A DNA stretch of 47,920 bases from Amphibacillus cookii (GTDB lineage: Bacteria > Bacillota > Bacilli > Bacillales > Amphibacillaceae): positions 1-47,920 of the forward strand of contig NZ_JAFBDS010000015.1 in the NCBI RefSeq assembly GCF_016908375.1. The letters are read 5' to 3'. Below, piece by piece: positions 1 through 8,364 of the stretch. The notes beneath the pieces are model-generated. The model had not been told where the DNA came from. It did not search any database and saw only the letters and a program-made list of their open reading frames with translations. The stretch's first letter is position 1. Every line of letters starts with the position of its first letter. A program made the position numbers and the translations under genes.

Positions 1-130
1 AATTTAAAAAAGATGACCCCTGTACAATACAGGAATCACCTTTCCAGTGTAGCATAGTCTTTTTTTAAAAAGTCCTTTACAAAGGGTACAGATTATTTAT
101 CCCCTGCTTTTTTTTGAGGTGAGGGAAGTC

Positions 131-209
131 TTTTCGTGCGAACGCACATATTATCATGCGTTCGCACGAAAAAAGTAAACTTCGCACGAAAGTAGTATGC
201 GTTCGCATG
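131..209. repeat. Inverted repeat cluster built on TGCGTTCGCACGAA
   Basis: A perfect 16-bp inverted repeat (131-146 and 157-172) is separated by a 10-nt spacer. It is followed by further partial copies: TTCGCACGAA at 181-190 and a TGCGTTCGCATGA variant at about 198-210. The unit is much more GC-rich than the AT-rich flanks. It could be a strong hairpin at the end of an upstream transcript or a multi-site protein target. The additional half copies are not explained by a simple terminator. Confidence 0.6.
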
Positions 210-311
210 AAAAAGAAAAACAATCTAAATTTGAAACAGGTAGATCTCCATTAAATAATGTTTCCTTTCATAATTAGATAATAAAGGCAAGATGGTTTAG
301 TATAAAAAAAA

Positions 312-353
312 TTCATGCTAACATTGTGACGGACGTCACTCTATTTGCATGAA
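312..353. promoter_or_regulatory. 42-bp symmetrical dyad upstream of the TctA-like operon
   Basis: Outer arms TTCATGC (312-318) and GCATGAA (347-353) and inner arms GTGAC (326-330) and GTCAC (335-339) are arranged symmetrically, with 7-nt unpaired steps on each side and a 4-nt centre. It lies just upstream of the -35 box at 359. This spacing suits an operator or a hairpin; which one cannot be decided from sequence. Confidence 0.4.
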
Positions 354-358
354 ATTTA

Positions 359-387
359 TTGATAATGATTTTCAGTTAGATTATAAT
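359..387 (+). promoter_or_regulatory. Sigma-A promoter with overlapping Fur-like box
   Basis: TTGATA (359-364), a 17-nt spacer and TATAAT (382-387) form a near-ideal vegetative promoter for the gene starting at 437. The sequence from 361, GATAATGATTTTCAGTT, matches the classical Fur box GATAATGATTATCATTATC at 14 of 19 positions and lies over the spacer, where a repressor would block polymerase. Iron control of the downstream transporter is an inference from this match. Confidence 0.5.
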
Positions 388-436
388 AAAATGCGTCTTT
401 ATTACTAAAGGACTTAATTTGAATGGAGGGTAATTA

Positions 437-703
437 ATGAATAAAGATGAACTGACCCACTCTCAAGAAGAGACTGGTGAAAATATAGAGATTTGGGCTG
501 ATCTCGTTAGCATTAGAGATCTAACCATTGCTATTTCCATAACAGTTATAACCACGCTGGTAGGATATTTTGTCGCACCAGCCGATGAGCCGATGCCCCT
601 GATTTTTGGATTAGTGGGTGCGGTAATTGGTTTTATCATTTCAAGTATAATGATAAAGCCAAAACGCCAATTTAAACCGTCAAGGCAAGGAGGCGATCAA
701 TAA
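437..703 (+). CDS. Small two-helix membrane protein, partner of TctA-like permease
   Basis: This 88-residue protein has a charged N-terminus (about residues 1-25), two hydrophobic segments (about 29-49 and 53-73) and a basic tail. A GGAGGG ribosome site sits 7 nt before the ATG. Its stop codon overlaps the start of the next gene (TAATG), so the two are translationally coupled. Tripartite tricarboxylate transporters have a small membrane subunit (TctB) beside the large TctA permease. Here the size, topology and coupling suggest an analogous small subunit, although sequence similarity to TctB cannot be claimed. No periplasmic-type binding protein (TctC) is encoded next to it. Confidence 0.6.
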   Translation: MNKDELTHSQEETGENIEIWADLVSIRDLTIAISITVITTLVGYFVAPADEPMPLIFGLVGAVIGFIISSIMIKPKRQFKPSRQGGDQ

Positions 704-2058
704 TGGATGTCAATTTGATTATCCAAATGCTTTTAGCGGCAGCAGCTGGTACAATTCTTTATACATTGATTGGCATAGCACCAGGTACAGATGAAACGGC
801 AGTGTTAGCGCCGGTTACACTTGTGTTGATTTTAACCGGCCTTGAACCGATTGTCGTGCTTAGTTTTTTTATTGCATCAATTGTCGCTAAGAAGTTAACT
901 GATTCTATACCTGTAGCAGTGGCTGGAATCCCGGGGGGTGTCATGGCTGCACCAATGGTTGAGCATGCGATCGTTCTAAAAGAGTATGGGAAACCAGAAT
1001 TAGCGATTCGGAAAATGGTATCCGGTTCTGTAATTGGTACACTAGTCGCTATCCCAGTAAGCTTCCTGCTAGCTCATTTGTTGGAGCCTTTATCTGAAAT
1101 CATAGGTGCATATTCTAGCCAAATCTTTTTTGTAGGGGCAATTATCTTAGCATTAATGTCAAAACAACGTTGGATAGCACTTGCATCGATTCTACCATTT
1201 GCTATACTTATTCAAGGAATGCGACATTTATATTGGGGGTTAGATGTTATCCCTGAAGGAACGAATGTATTTGTTTCATTCTTTCTAGGCATTACTATTG
1301 GACCGATTATATTAACGTTATTTGAACTCTTAAATAAGAACTTACGACAATCTATGGATCGCTTCGATAAAAAATTAGTAGAGTCTACAACTGAACGTAA
1401 ATATAAAGGATTACCTAACCCTTTTAAAATATTAACGACACAAGAACTAAGTCTAAGTACAATTGCTTCATTTTTGGGCTGCCTTGTATTTGTAATGAGC
1501 CCAGTAGGCATTACAATTCTTTTAGGTGAACTGGTAGCCGCACGTGTTAAGGATCCAATTAAGAAAAGTGCACTTGCGATTTCAAGTATGGATGCATTAA
1601 CGAATGCAGCTTATTTATCAGGGACTTTAATTCCGCTTATTGCTCTGGGTCGACCATTGTCACCAGTTGCACTTGGACCGGCACATGCTCTTTTTAATGC
1701 ACCACCTGTTTTTACTGAGGACAATAATATGCACCATATACTATCAATGAGTGATTTTGCTTGGGCTACACTTATTGGGGCGCTTGTAGCCATCATGATT
1801 ACTTACTTTTTCATTGTAAAATATGCTGAGCGGATTTGTTTATTTGTATTTAAAAAAATACCACATGAAGCCATGATTGGTTTGTTTTTCGGCCTTGTTA
1901 TTTTATTAGCATACATTGATGCAGGGTGGATTAATATTGGTGGTGTGATTCTAATAGGTTTAGTTGCTGGATTTATGCACCGGTTAGGCATTAATTATGG
2001 TGTGCAGTTTATGATCTTATATGCCGCTCCGTGGATTGTCCAAGTCGTTGCTTTATAA
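703..2058 (+). CDS. TctA-like family membrane permease
   Basis: This 451-residue protein is almost entirely hydrophobic, with about ten to twelve predicted membrane segments. Residues 23-40 (GIAPGTDETAVLAPVT) and about 65-100 (SIPVAVAGIPGGVMAAP followed by a G-x-x-x-LAIRK stretch) follow the pattern of TctA/DUF112 permeases, in which a GxxPG loop and an IPG segment are conserved. TctA proteins import carboxylates such as citrate. It is slightly shorter than the usual 500 residues. The gene starts on the stop codon of the small upstream gene and shares its Fur-boxed promoter, so a link to iron or ferric-carboxylate uptake is possible but unproven. The substrate cannot be read from the sequence. 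Confidence 0.65.
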   Translation: MDVNLIIQMLLAAAAGTILYTLIGIAPGTDETAVLAPVTLVLILTGLEPIVVLSFFIASIVAKKLTDSIPVAVAGIPGGVMAAPMVEHAIVLKEYGKPELAIRKMVSGSVIGTLVAIPVSFLLAHLLEPLSEIIGAYSSQIFFVGAIILALMSKQRWIALASILPFAILIQGMRHLYWGLDVIPEGTNVFVSFFLGITIGPIILTLFELLNKNLRQSMDRFDKKLVESTTERKYKGLPNPFKILTTQELSLSTIASFLGCLVFVMSPVGITILLGELVAARVKDPIKKSALAISSMDALTNAAYLSGTLIPLIALGRPLSPVALGPAHALFNAPPVFTEDNNMHHILSMSDFAWATLIGALVAIMITYFFIVKYAERICLFVFKKIPHEAMIGLFFGLVILLAYIDAGWINIGGVILIGLVAGFMHRLGINYGVQFMILYAAPWIVQVVAL

Positions 2059-2147
2059 CATATGCTACATTATATAACGGGCTTTTTTAAAAATTCCTAA
2101 ATGGGTCATTGTAAAATGGGTTACTATATAAAAAGGAGTCAGCTTTT

Positions 2148-3131
2148 ATGGGGGAACACTCAGAGCGTCACGCGATCGGACAAGCGCATAGCAAATTAAT
2201 ATTGATTGGTGAGCACGCTGTCGTCTATGGCGAACCAGCTATCGCTATTCCATTTGATGCTGCAAATGTGAAAGCGGAGATCACCCGATCTGTTGGGCGT
2301 GTACAGTTTATCAGCACTTTTTATCAAGGGGATATTGAGCATATTCCAGAAAAAATGCAAGGATTAGCTAATTGCGTTAAGGCAGTTTGTCACGCAATGA
2401 TGCAGCCTGTTGCACATTTTAAAATTGAACTTAAATCGACGATACCAATTGGAAGAGGATTAGGTTCAAGTGCTGCGATAGCTGTTGCTCTTGTAAGAAG
2501 TCTATATGCCTTTTTTAATCAAAAGCTTAGCCGAGAAACGTTAATGCGTTTTGTTGATTTAGCTGAGACTTATGCACATGGAACACCAAGCGGTATTGAT
2601 CGTGAAGCAACGAGCCGTCAGCACCCAATTTGGTTTAAAAAGCATCAACAGGTTGAGTTGGTGTCGATTTCACGACCGCTTCATTTGGTTGTTGCTGATA
2701 CGGGACGTATTGGTGATACGCATACGGCAGTCACCCATGTTAAAGATTTATATAAAAAAGATTATTTACAGACGAGGACCCGTATTGAAAAGCTAGGCAC
2801 ACTAACAGCGTATGCGCGTCAAGCCATACAAAATGGTGATCTTAAAAAATTAGGTAAGCAACTTGATCTAGCTCAAGTTGAATTGAATGCATTAGGTGTC
2901 AGTGATCCAGGTTTAAATTACTATGTTGAAGTCAGCAAGCATGCAGGCGCACTGGGAGCTAAATTGACTGGTGGTGGCCGTGGGGGTTGTATATTAGCGT
3001 TGGCAGAGTCAATTGAGACAGCTTTCTATATTGAACGTGTGTTAAAAAATGCTGGCGCAGCACACACATGGTATTGTCAAATTTCAAATGAGGTGATCGA
3101 TTATGAAAGCAACAGTACGCGCACATACTAA
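2148..3131 (+). CDS. mvaK1: Mevalonate kinase
   Basis: ATP-dependent phosphorylation of mevalonate to 5-phosphomevalonate, first of the three ATP-dependent steps in the operon. The 327-residue protein is a GHMP kinase: the N-terminal segment KLILIGEHAVVYGEPAIAIP (residues 16-35), the ATP-binding loop PIGRGLGSSAA (100-110), the catalytic-aspartate segment GTPSGIDREAT (145-155, Asp151) and the C-terminal KLTGGGRGGC loop (about 281-290). Length is normal for the family. AAAAGGAG lies 8 nt before the ATG. The last 29 nt overlap mvaD, so the genes are translationally coupled. Confidence 0.95.
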   Translation: MGEHSERHAIGQAHSKLILIGEHAVVYGEPAIAIPFDAANVKAEITRSVGRVQFISTFYQGDIEHIPEKMQGLANCVKAVCHAMMQPVAHFKIELKSTIPIGRGLGSSAAIAVALVRSLYAFFNQKLSRETLMRFVDLAETYAHGTPSGIDREATSRQHPIWFKKHQQVELVSISRPLHLVVADTGRIGDTHTAVTHVKDLYKKDYLQTRTRIEKLGTLTAYARQAIQNGDLKKLGKQLDLAQVELNALGVSDPGLNYYVEVSKHAGALGAKLTGGGRGGCILALAESIETAFYIERVLKNAGAAHTWYCQISNEVIDYESNSTRTY

Positions 3132-4083
3132 TATCGCCTTAATTAAATACTGGGGTAAACGTGATGAGAATCTGTTTTTGCCAACGAACAGTAGTTTGTC
3201 GATCACTCTCGATCGTTTTTATACAGAAACGACCGTTCATTTTGATCACTGTCTAAGTGAGGATGTTTTCTGGTTAAATCATGTTCAAGCTGATCAAAAA
3301 GAAACAAAAAAAATACGTGCATTCCTTAATAAGGTTCGTGACTTAACAGGTGAAGTCCGATCCGCTCGTGTTGAGTCTGTAAATCATGTGCCAACCGCTT
3401 CGGGTTTTGCTTCGTCCGCTTCGGGTTTTGCTGCTTTGGCTGGTGCTACTGTAAAAGCATCAGGGGTTACCTTGTCGGAACGCGAACTTTCACAAATCGC
3501 TCGACAAGGCTCCGGATCTGCATGTCGGTCAATTTTTGGCGGATTTGTTGAATGGCAAAAAGGAATCGCAACGGATGGCAGTGATAGCTATGCGGTTCAA
3601 CTTCTTGATCAAAAGGCGTGGGATCTTCGTATCCTTGCTATTGAAGTATCAACAGAAGCAAAGAAAGTATTAAGCAGAGAAGGGATGAAACGTACCGTTG
3701 CCACGTCCCCTTTCTATCAAGGCTGGCTAAAAGCTACTGAGGTAGACTTAGTTACTGCTAAAAAGGCGATTGCTCAGCGATCCTTTACGCTATTAGGGGA
3801 AACGCTTGAATCCAATGCCTTAAAAATGCATGCGACAACACTTGGCGCTGATCCTCCTTTTATGTATTGGCAAAGTTCAACATTAATCGTGATGGAAACG
3901 GTCCAAGCCTTGAGAGATAAAGGGTTAGAAGCTTATTTTACCATTGATGCAGGGCCAAATGTGAAGGTTATTTGTAAGCCGGAAGTCGAGCAAAAACTGA
4001 TTAATGAGCTTTCACGGCTTGATGTTGTGAAGCATATTTATCCGTGTCAAATCGGCCCTGGGCTTTGTTATTTAGAAGGATAA
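3103..4083 (+). CDS. mvaD: Diphosphomevalonate decarboxylase
   Basis: Converts 5-diphosphomevalonate to isopentenyl diphosphate with loss of CO2, using ATP. The 326-residue protein shows the family hallmarks NIALIKYWGKRD (residues 10-21), LPTNSSLSITLD (26-37), the phosphate loop TASGFASSASGFAAL (98-112) and GSGSACRS with the downstream GGF segment. DAGPNVKVI near residue 280 is also characteristic. The start lies inside the 3' end of mvaK1 (29-nt overlap) and the next gene follows after 17 nt, so mvaK1-mvaD-mvaK2 is one transcript. The order is typical of Gram-positive cocci and lactobacilli that use the mevalonate route. Confidence 0.95.
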   Translation: MKATVRAHTNIALIKYWGKRDENLFLPTNSSLSITLDRFYTETTVHFDHCLSEDVFWLNHVQADQKETKKIRAFLNKVRDLTGEVRSARVESVNHVPTASGFASSASGFAALAGATVKASGVTLSERELSQIARQGSGSACRSIFGGFVEWQKGIATDGSDSYAVQLLDQKAWDLRILAIEVSTEAKKVLSREGMKRTVATSPFYQGWLKATEVDLVTAKKAIAQRSFTLLGETLESNALKMHATTLGADPPFMYWQSSTLIVMETVQALRDKGLEAYFTIDAGPNVKVICKPEVEQKLINELSRLDVVKHIYPCQIGPGLCYLEG

Positions 4084-4100
4084 TGATAGGAGAGAACAGC

Positions 4101-5183
4101 ATGAATGCTCAACGCTATACGGTACGCGCGCCAGGAAAATTATTTATAGCAGGTGAATATGCGATTACTGAACATCAAAGTGAAGGTATTGTGGTTGCAG
4201 TTGATCGTTATTTAACTGTTGATATTCAATCACATCGTAATAATCGACTTGATTTGCCACAGCTTGGATTAACAGACTTAACTTGGAAAGTTGAAGATGG
4301 AGAAGTTAAATTTTCGAAGAAAGATAAACGGCTCGCTTTTATTAAGCAAGTGATCGAGACGATCAATGATTATGTTGGGGAGCTTCCCACCGTTCATGTT
4401 TTTATTACGAGTGAGTTAGATAAACGTTCAGGGGAAAAGTACGGTCTCGGTTCAAGTGCTGCCTTATCTGTTGCACTTGTTGCTGCCTTGTTACTTTATA
4501 CAGACGAAAAACATTCCGATCGATTAACGATTTTCAAGTTAGCTAGTATTGCTCATTTTAAAACACAAGGAAATGGTTCCTGTGCTGATATAGCCGCGTC
4601 AACATATGGTGGATGGCTAAACTACCGGACTTTTGACAGTGATTGGTTAACCAATCAGCTTGAACATAATCCATCAACAATCGATATTGTCCAAAAGAAA
4701 TGGCCATATTTACAAATGAAACCACTAACTTTACCAAACGGACTGCATTTTTTAATGGGTTGGACTGGCGAAGCAGCAGCTACTGCACCAATGGTAACAA
4801 AGATTAGCAAGCTAAAAGAGAGTGATACTGAGCGCTATCACGTTTTCTTGAATCAAACTCAAGCCGCGGTTGCTCGTATTTTGCAAGGGTTTCAGACAGA
4901 CGATGTCAAACCTTTACTAGCTGGTATAAAAGCAAACCGTCAAGCGTTGAAGGGAATTGGGATTGATGCAGACGTTCCGATAGAATCTCCAACCTTGGAA
5001 AAGTTAATTGAAATTGCATCTCCTTATGGAGCGGCCAAAACATCTGGCGCAGGTGGCGGTGACTGTGGCATTGCCTTTATTAATCAGTTATCGGATGTTG
5101 AATTCGTTTGTAATAAATGGAGAGAAAACGGAATTGAACCACTTAATCTAAGTGTTAGCCGTCAAGGTGTTACAGTGGATTAA
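4101..5183 (+). CDS. mvaK2: Phosphomevalonate kinase
   Basis: Phosphorylates 5-phosphomevalonate to 5-diphosphomevalonate, the substrate of MvaD. A GHMP kinase of 360 residues: RAPGKLFIAGEYAITE near the N-terminus, the KYGLGSSAALSVAL phosphate loop in the first half and AAKTSGAGGGDCGIAF near the C-terminus. A longer reading frame extends upstream to 4044 into mvaD, but the ATG at 4101 has an AGGAGA site 7 nt away and begins exactly where the family does, so it is the better start. Last gene of the operon; a hairpin follows at once. Confidence 0.93.
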   Translation: MNAQRYTVRAPGKLFIAGEYAITEHQSEGIVVAVDRYLTVDIQSHRNNRLDLPQLGLTDLTWKVEDGEVKFSKKDKRLAFIKQVIETINDYVGELPTVHVFITSELDKRSGEKYGLGSSAALSVALVAALLLYTDEKHSDRLTIFKLASIAHFKTQGNGSCADIAASTYGGWLNYRTFDSDWLTNQLEHNPSTIDIVQKKWPYLQMKPLTLPNGLHFLMGWTGEAAATAPMVTKISKLKESDTERYHVFLNQTQAAVARILQGFQTDDVKPLLAGIKANRQALKGIGIDADVPIESPTLEKLIEIASPYGAAKTSGAGGGDCGIAFINQLSDVEFVCNKWRENGIEPLNLSVSRQGVTVD

Positions 5184-5216
5184 CTAGGCTCGGTCAAAGT
5201 AAGCCAAGCCTAGTTA
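5181..5216. terminator. Hairpin after mvaK2
   Basis: A perfect 10-bp stem (TAACTAGGCT at 5181-5190 with AGCCTAGTTA at 5207-5216) begins at the mvaK2 stop codon; further pairing extends into the loop. There is no T-run on either strand, so termination is likely weak or Rho-assisted. A second interrupted dyad (CCACCT ... AGGTGG) occupies about 5286-5330 before the end of the convergent peptidase gene. Confidence 0.45.
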
Positions 5217-5345
5217 ACGAAATGAACACGAATCCAAATAGAGGGCGAACGCGTTTTAGCAAGCTGAAACATTGTGAAATCCACTCCACCTGATTAAAAG
5301 CGCTTAGCTAAGCTAGGCGTTGAGGTGGGGGTAAAACATTAAGGA

Positions 5346-7295
5346 TTAAAGTAAATAACGGTCAAACCAATTGGTCATTTCATTGAGCCGCTCAATTCTT
5401 AAACTTGGCTCCCCGTTACGTGATAGCCCATGATTTGACTTGGGAAAGCGCACTAATCGTGTTGTTTTTTTACGCATTTTTAGAGCGACATAAAGTTGTT
5501 CCGCTTGTTCGATTGGACATCGATGATCCTCTTCGCTATGCAATATCAATAATGGGGTCTCGATTTGATTGACGTAACGAATAGGTGAGTGAAACCATAA
5601 TTTATCAGGATCAGTTAATATACTAGCTTGCAATTCCCAATCTGTAAAAAAATAACCGATGTCGCTTACACCAAAGAAACTGTGCCAATTTGATATTGAA
5701 CGTTGGGTAACCGCCGCTTTAAAGCGCTGACTATGACTGACAATCCAGTTCGTCATAAAACCACCATAACTACCACCCGTTACGCCTAGTCGCTCTGAAT
5801 CAATCCAGTCGAAATGTTCAAGCGCATAATCGACCGCTGCCATAATGTCTTGGTAATCCCCACCTCCATAATCTCCACGGTTAGCATTAGCGAAATGTTG
5901 GCCATAACCATGACTCCCACGTGGATTAATATAGAGAACACCATAACCTTTCTCAGCTAAGACCTGAAATTCATGCATAAAGCCAAAGCTATACATCATA
6001 TGGGGACCGCCGTGTATTTCAACGATTAAAGGATATTGTTTATCTTTTTGAAATTGAAGTGGCTTTTGAATCCAACCGTGTAAAGGCGTCCCATCTTTAC
6101 TCGTGCAATGAAAGGTTTCTGGCTTTGCTAAAGTGTGTTGATCAAGCCAAGACTGATTCGCATGGGTTAATCGAGTTGCCCTATTTTCGTGAAGATCATA
6201 GACATGCAGATCACCCGGCGTTTTAGGATCACTGACCGATAAAAGACATTGATCTTGTCTTTCGTTAAAAGAAAACTGGTACACTTGCTCTTTCTCACCA
6301 AATATTTTTTTAACCTGTTTCTTAAAATCGACTTGGTAAAGGGAGGTTGCGCCATGGTCACTTGCTAGAAAATAAAGGTGCTCTCCATTTTTTGACCAAA
6401 CTGCACCAGCACTTGGGCCTCCTGTTCCCATATCATTACTGGAAACATCTTGACACATGGCATCAAATTCGCTCGTTAAAGCGGTCATTGTCTGCTTGGT
6501 TAAGTCATATATCAGTACACGTGCCAATGTAGCACCAGTATACTCCATATTGTTGCCGATCATTGAAATTTTCTCGCCATTTGGTGAAAAAATCGGTTTT
6601 TCTAATCGAAAGTCATTGTTTGTATGTTTTGTTAATTGTTTAGAATTCAAGTGAAGTAAATAAAGATCGTTGGATAGTAAATAATGTGCATCATCTTCCC
6701 GGTTTGCCACGAAGGCAAGTTGCTTTCCATCAGGAGAGAAAGCAGGGTCAGCATGATTGAAGTCTCCATCAGTTAACTGTGTTGTCGATTGATCTGATAA
6801 CTGAATGTGGATCAGTTGTTTAAATGTTTCATCGAGTAATCCGATTCCATCAGCTTTATATTTGATGTGCTCCGTCGTATAAGCTGTCAGTGTTTCATCG
6901 TCCTTTTCGTCCTTTTCGCTGTCAACTGTTTGATTCGCTCGCAGTGGAGCTGTTACAATCAAGCTGTTACTGTCAGGTGCCCAAATCGGATCATTGGCTC
7001 CATTGGGGAAATCCGTTAGTTGTCTAGCTTCTCCTCCATCGACAGGGATTAACCAGACTTGATTTTTACCGGAGCGCTTGCTCACAAAAGCAATCTGTTT
7101 TCCATCAGGAGAGAAACGCGGGGTTTGTAACGTTGCTTCTCCTTGCGTGAATGATCGCTCTTCTTGGGTATTAAGATCGATCATAAATAAATGCGATTGG
7201 TATTTCTTATGCTCATCAATCATTCGCTTTACATAAACAGCCCTCTCCCCATTAGGTGCTATTTGTGGTTCTTGAATAAACGAGAATTTCAACAA
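5346..7295 (-). CDS. S9 family (prolyl oligopeptidase-type) serine peptidase
   Basis: Cytoplasmic peptidase of the acylaminoacyl-peptidase/dipeptidyl-peptidase IV type. Residues 1 to about 380 form a beta-propeller with repeated SPDGKQIAFVS-like blades; the C-terminal 260 residues are an alpha/beta hydrolase with the nucleophile in GVTGGSYGGFMTNW, the acid in LILHSEEDHRCP and the histidine in KSNHGLS. There is no signal peptide. The coordinates use the first conventional start, TTG at 7295. However, the frame stays open upstream and an ideal AGGGGAG site (7327-7333) lies 7 nt before an ATT codon at 7317-7319. Starting there gives (M)NGLTAEDLLKFSF, the usual N-terminus of this family, so the true start is probably the rare ATT. 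Confidence 0.88.
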   Translation of the reverse strand: MLKFSFIQEPQIAPNGERAVYVKRMIDEHKKYQSHLFMIDLNTQEERSFTQGEATLQTPRFSPDGKQIAFVSKRSGKNQVWLIPVDGGEARQLTDFPNGANDPIWAPDSNSLIVTAPLRANQTVDSEKDEKDDETLTAYTTEHIKYKADGIGLLDETFKQLIHIQLSDQSTTQLTDGDFNHADPAFSPDGKQLAFVANREDDAHYLLSNDLYLLHLNSKQLTKHTNNDFRLEKPIFSPNGEKISMIGNNMEYTGATLARVLIYDLTKQTMTALTSEFDAMCQDVSSNDMGTGGPSAGAVWSKNGEHLYFLASDHGATSLYQVDFKKQVKKIFGEKEQVYQFSFNERQDQCLLSVSDPKTPGDLHVYDLHENRATRLTHANQSWLDQHTLAKPETFHCTSKDGTPLHGWIQKPLQFQKDKQYPLIVEIHGGPHMMYSFGFMHEFQVLAEKGYGVLYINPRGSHGYGQHFANANRGDYGGGDYQDIMAAVDYALEHFDWIDSERLGVTGGSYGGFMTNWIVSHSQRFKAAVTQRSISNWHSFFGVSDIGYFFTDWELQASILTDPDKLWFHSPIRYVNQIETPLLILHSEEDHRCPIEQAEQLYVALKMRKKTTRLVRFPKSNHGLSRNGEPSLRIERLNEMTNWFDRYLL

Positions 7296-7424
7296 ATCTT
7301 CCGCTGTTAATCCGTTAATAAGATCACTCCCCTAAACTTTTCCTTTTATTTTAGCACACTTTATTCGAGAATCGAAATAAAAAATATTTGAAAATGAATT
7401 ATATTCTGAATAATATGATGTGGA

Positions 7425-7823
7425 CTAATGATTATTGTTATGGTCAAAGGCTTTTAGAAAATAAGCAGTGGGGAGTAAAATGCCAATGGCTGCTTGGATC
7501 AAGGCAAAGAAACGTGCGGCGCCAACTGGAACAATATCACCGTAACCAACAGATAATAAGGTGGTGCCGCTGAAGTATAATAATTCAAAAAATGATTGGT
7601 CTGCTTTTTCTCCATTATGTCCTTCATAAACTAAGATGGTATTTTGAATAGATAAAGCGTAGTACAGGATGGTAAAGCCAAGTGTTACGCCAATTAATAC
7701 AAAGAATAATTTGAAAAATAACGCCGTACTGAAATAGCTTTGTCGATAGTATTTGTTAGAAAAGAAATAATATAAGTTTGTGAGAATAATAATAATGGCG
7801 ATTATTACTAAAGATTGCGTCAT
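7425..7823 (-). CDS. Two-TM-type potassium channel subunit
   Basis: A 132-residue membrane protein. Three hydrophobic stretches are visible: an N-terminal helix, a helix around residues 30-55, and a C-terminal helix. Between the last two lies a pore loop with the K+ selectivity filter TLLSVGYGD. The pore module is that of bacterial ion channel family members (Ion_trans_2); no cytoplasmic RCK/TrkA-N domain is present, unlike many Bacillus channels. The longer frame begins at 7850, but the ATG at 7823 has a GAGGTGATC site 4 nt upstream and is preferred. K+ flux would fit a salt-adapted cell. Confidence 0.85.
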   Translation of the reverse strand: MTQSLVIIAIIIILTNLYYFFSNKYYRQSYFSTALFFKLFFVLIGVTLGFTILYYALSIQNTILVYEGHNGEKADQSFFELLYFSGTTLLSVGYGDIVPVGAARFFALIQAAIGILLPTAYFLKAFDHNNNH

Positions 7824-7891
7824 TTTGATCACCTCTAATTTGTATATCACCTAATTTTTAAGTGGATAAACAAGAATTTAAAGTTTTTTTC

Positions 7892-8141
7892 ATAAAGCGA
7901 ACCTTCAATTAGTGAGCGGAGGGCTACAGGATGTAGGTTATGCAGACTTGCCACAGGACGTGGCGGTCTTAGTCTGTAATCCTTCTTAAAGATGTGGCGG
8001 TTTTAGCCTACGAACTTACCTGCTTACTGATTGTTAATTGAGTGAATCCGAACATTAGCGGCCGTTATCACCCACCTGAATAGATTGACCGCTGTTCTCT
8101 ATTTTGAAGTGAGTGTTTTACGGACGGTTATCTGTGATAAA
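7892..8141 (-). repeat. Dispersed two-module repeat, copy A (expanded)
   Basis: Read on the minus strand it begins TTTATCACAGATAACCG (ending at 8141), continues with the TAACGGCCGCTAATG stem arm and ends with GAAGGTTCGCTTTAT at 7892. Compared with other copies it has about 90-100 extra bases between the GATTCACTCAA segment and the terminal hairpin, including several GTGGCGGT-like steps. It may represent an insertion into the right module or an older, longer form. Confidence 0.75.
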
Positions 8142-8298
8142 AAGTGAGAATATGATTGAAATGAAGAGGAGCAACAAACAGTAAAGTTGACGTATGGGGA
8201 GAAATAATGATACATTTATCTTGAATTAAAGATAATAAACAAAAATGCTCAATTTAATATGGTTTTGCTCTAAGATACAATGCATATGGTCATTGAGG

Positions 8299-8317
8299 AG
8301 ATAAGTAAATCTTATCT
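8299..8317. promoter_or_regulatory. Palindromic operator candidate before the dioxygenase gene
   Basis: AGATAAG-TAAAT-CTTATCT is a perfect 7-bp inverted repeat 48 nt before the start codon. Homologous dioxygenases of the Mhq type in Bacillus subtilis are repressed by the MarR-type regulator MhqR at an inverted repeat. A similar repressor is possible here, but its gene is not in the window. Confidence 0.45.
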
Positions 8318-8364
8318 TCTGATAAAGTAGAGTGAATCTGTTATGTTTACGAAGGAGGATAAAA

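Larger units (their letters stand above)
1..436. other. 5' intergenic region with palindromes
   Basis: No gene is visible in this stretch. It holds a small perfect palindrome at 19-33 (CCTGTA-CAA-TACAGG), the TTCGCACGAA-type inverted repeats at 131-209, a 42-bp symmetrical dyad at 312-353 and the promoter of the following transporter operon at 359-387. The upstream part may include the end of a gene lying outside the window, but no open frame supports that. Confidence 0.6.
7824..8364. other. Intergenic region with repeat copy and dioxygenase promoter
   Basis: No gene found. The region carries an expanded copy of the dispersed repeat (7892-8141) and the upstream control region of the dioxygenase gene, including the palindrome at 8299-8317. 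Confidence 0.6.

Noticed and set aside
759-1991. Minus-strand frames opposite the TctA-like gene
   Set aside because: They lie wholly within a clear coding gene, lack ribosome sites and give no family-like protein.
2572-2796. 74-residue plus-strand frame inside mvaK1
   Set aside because: It overlaps the catalytic region of mevalonate kinase in another frame and has no ribosome site.
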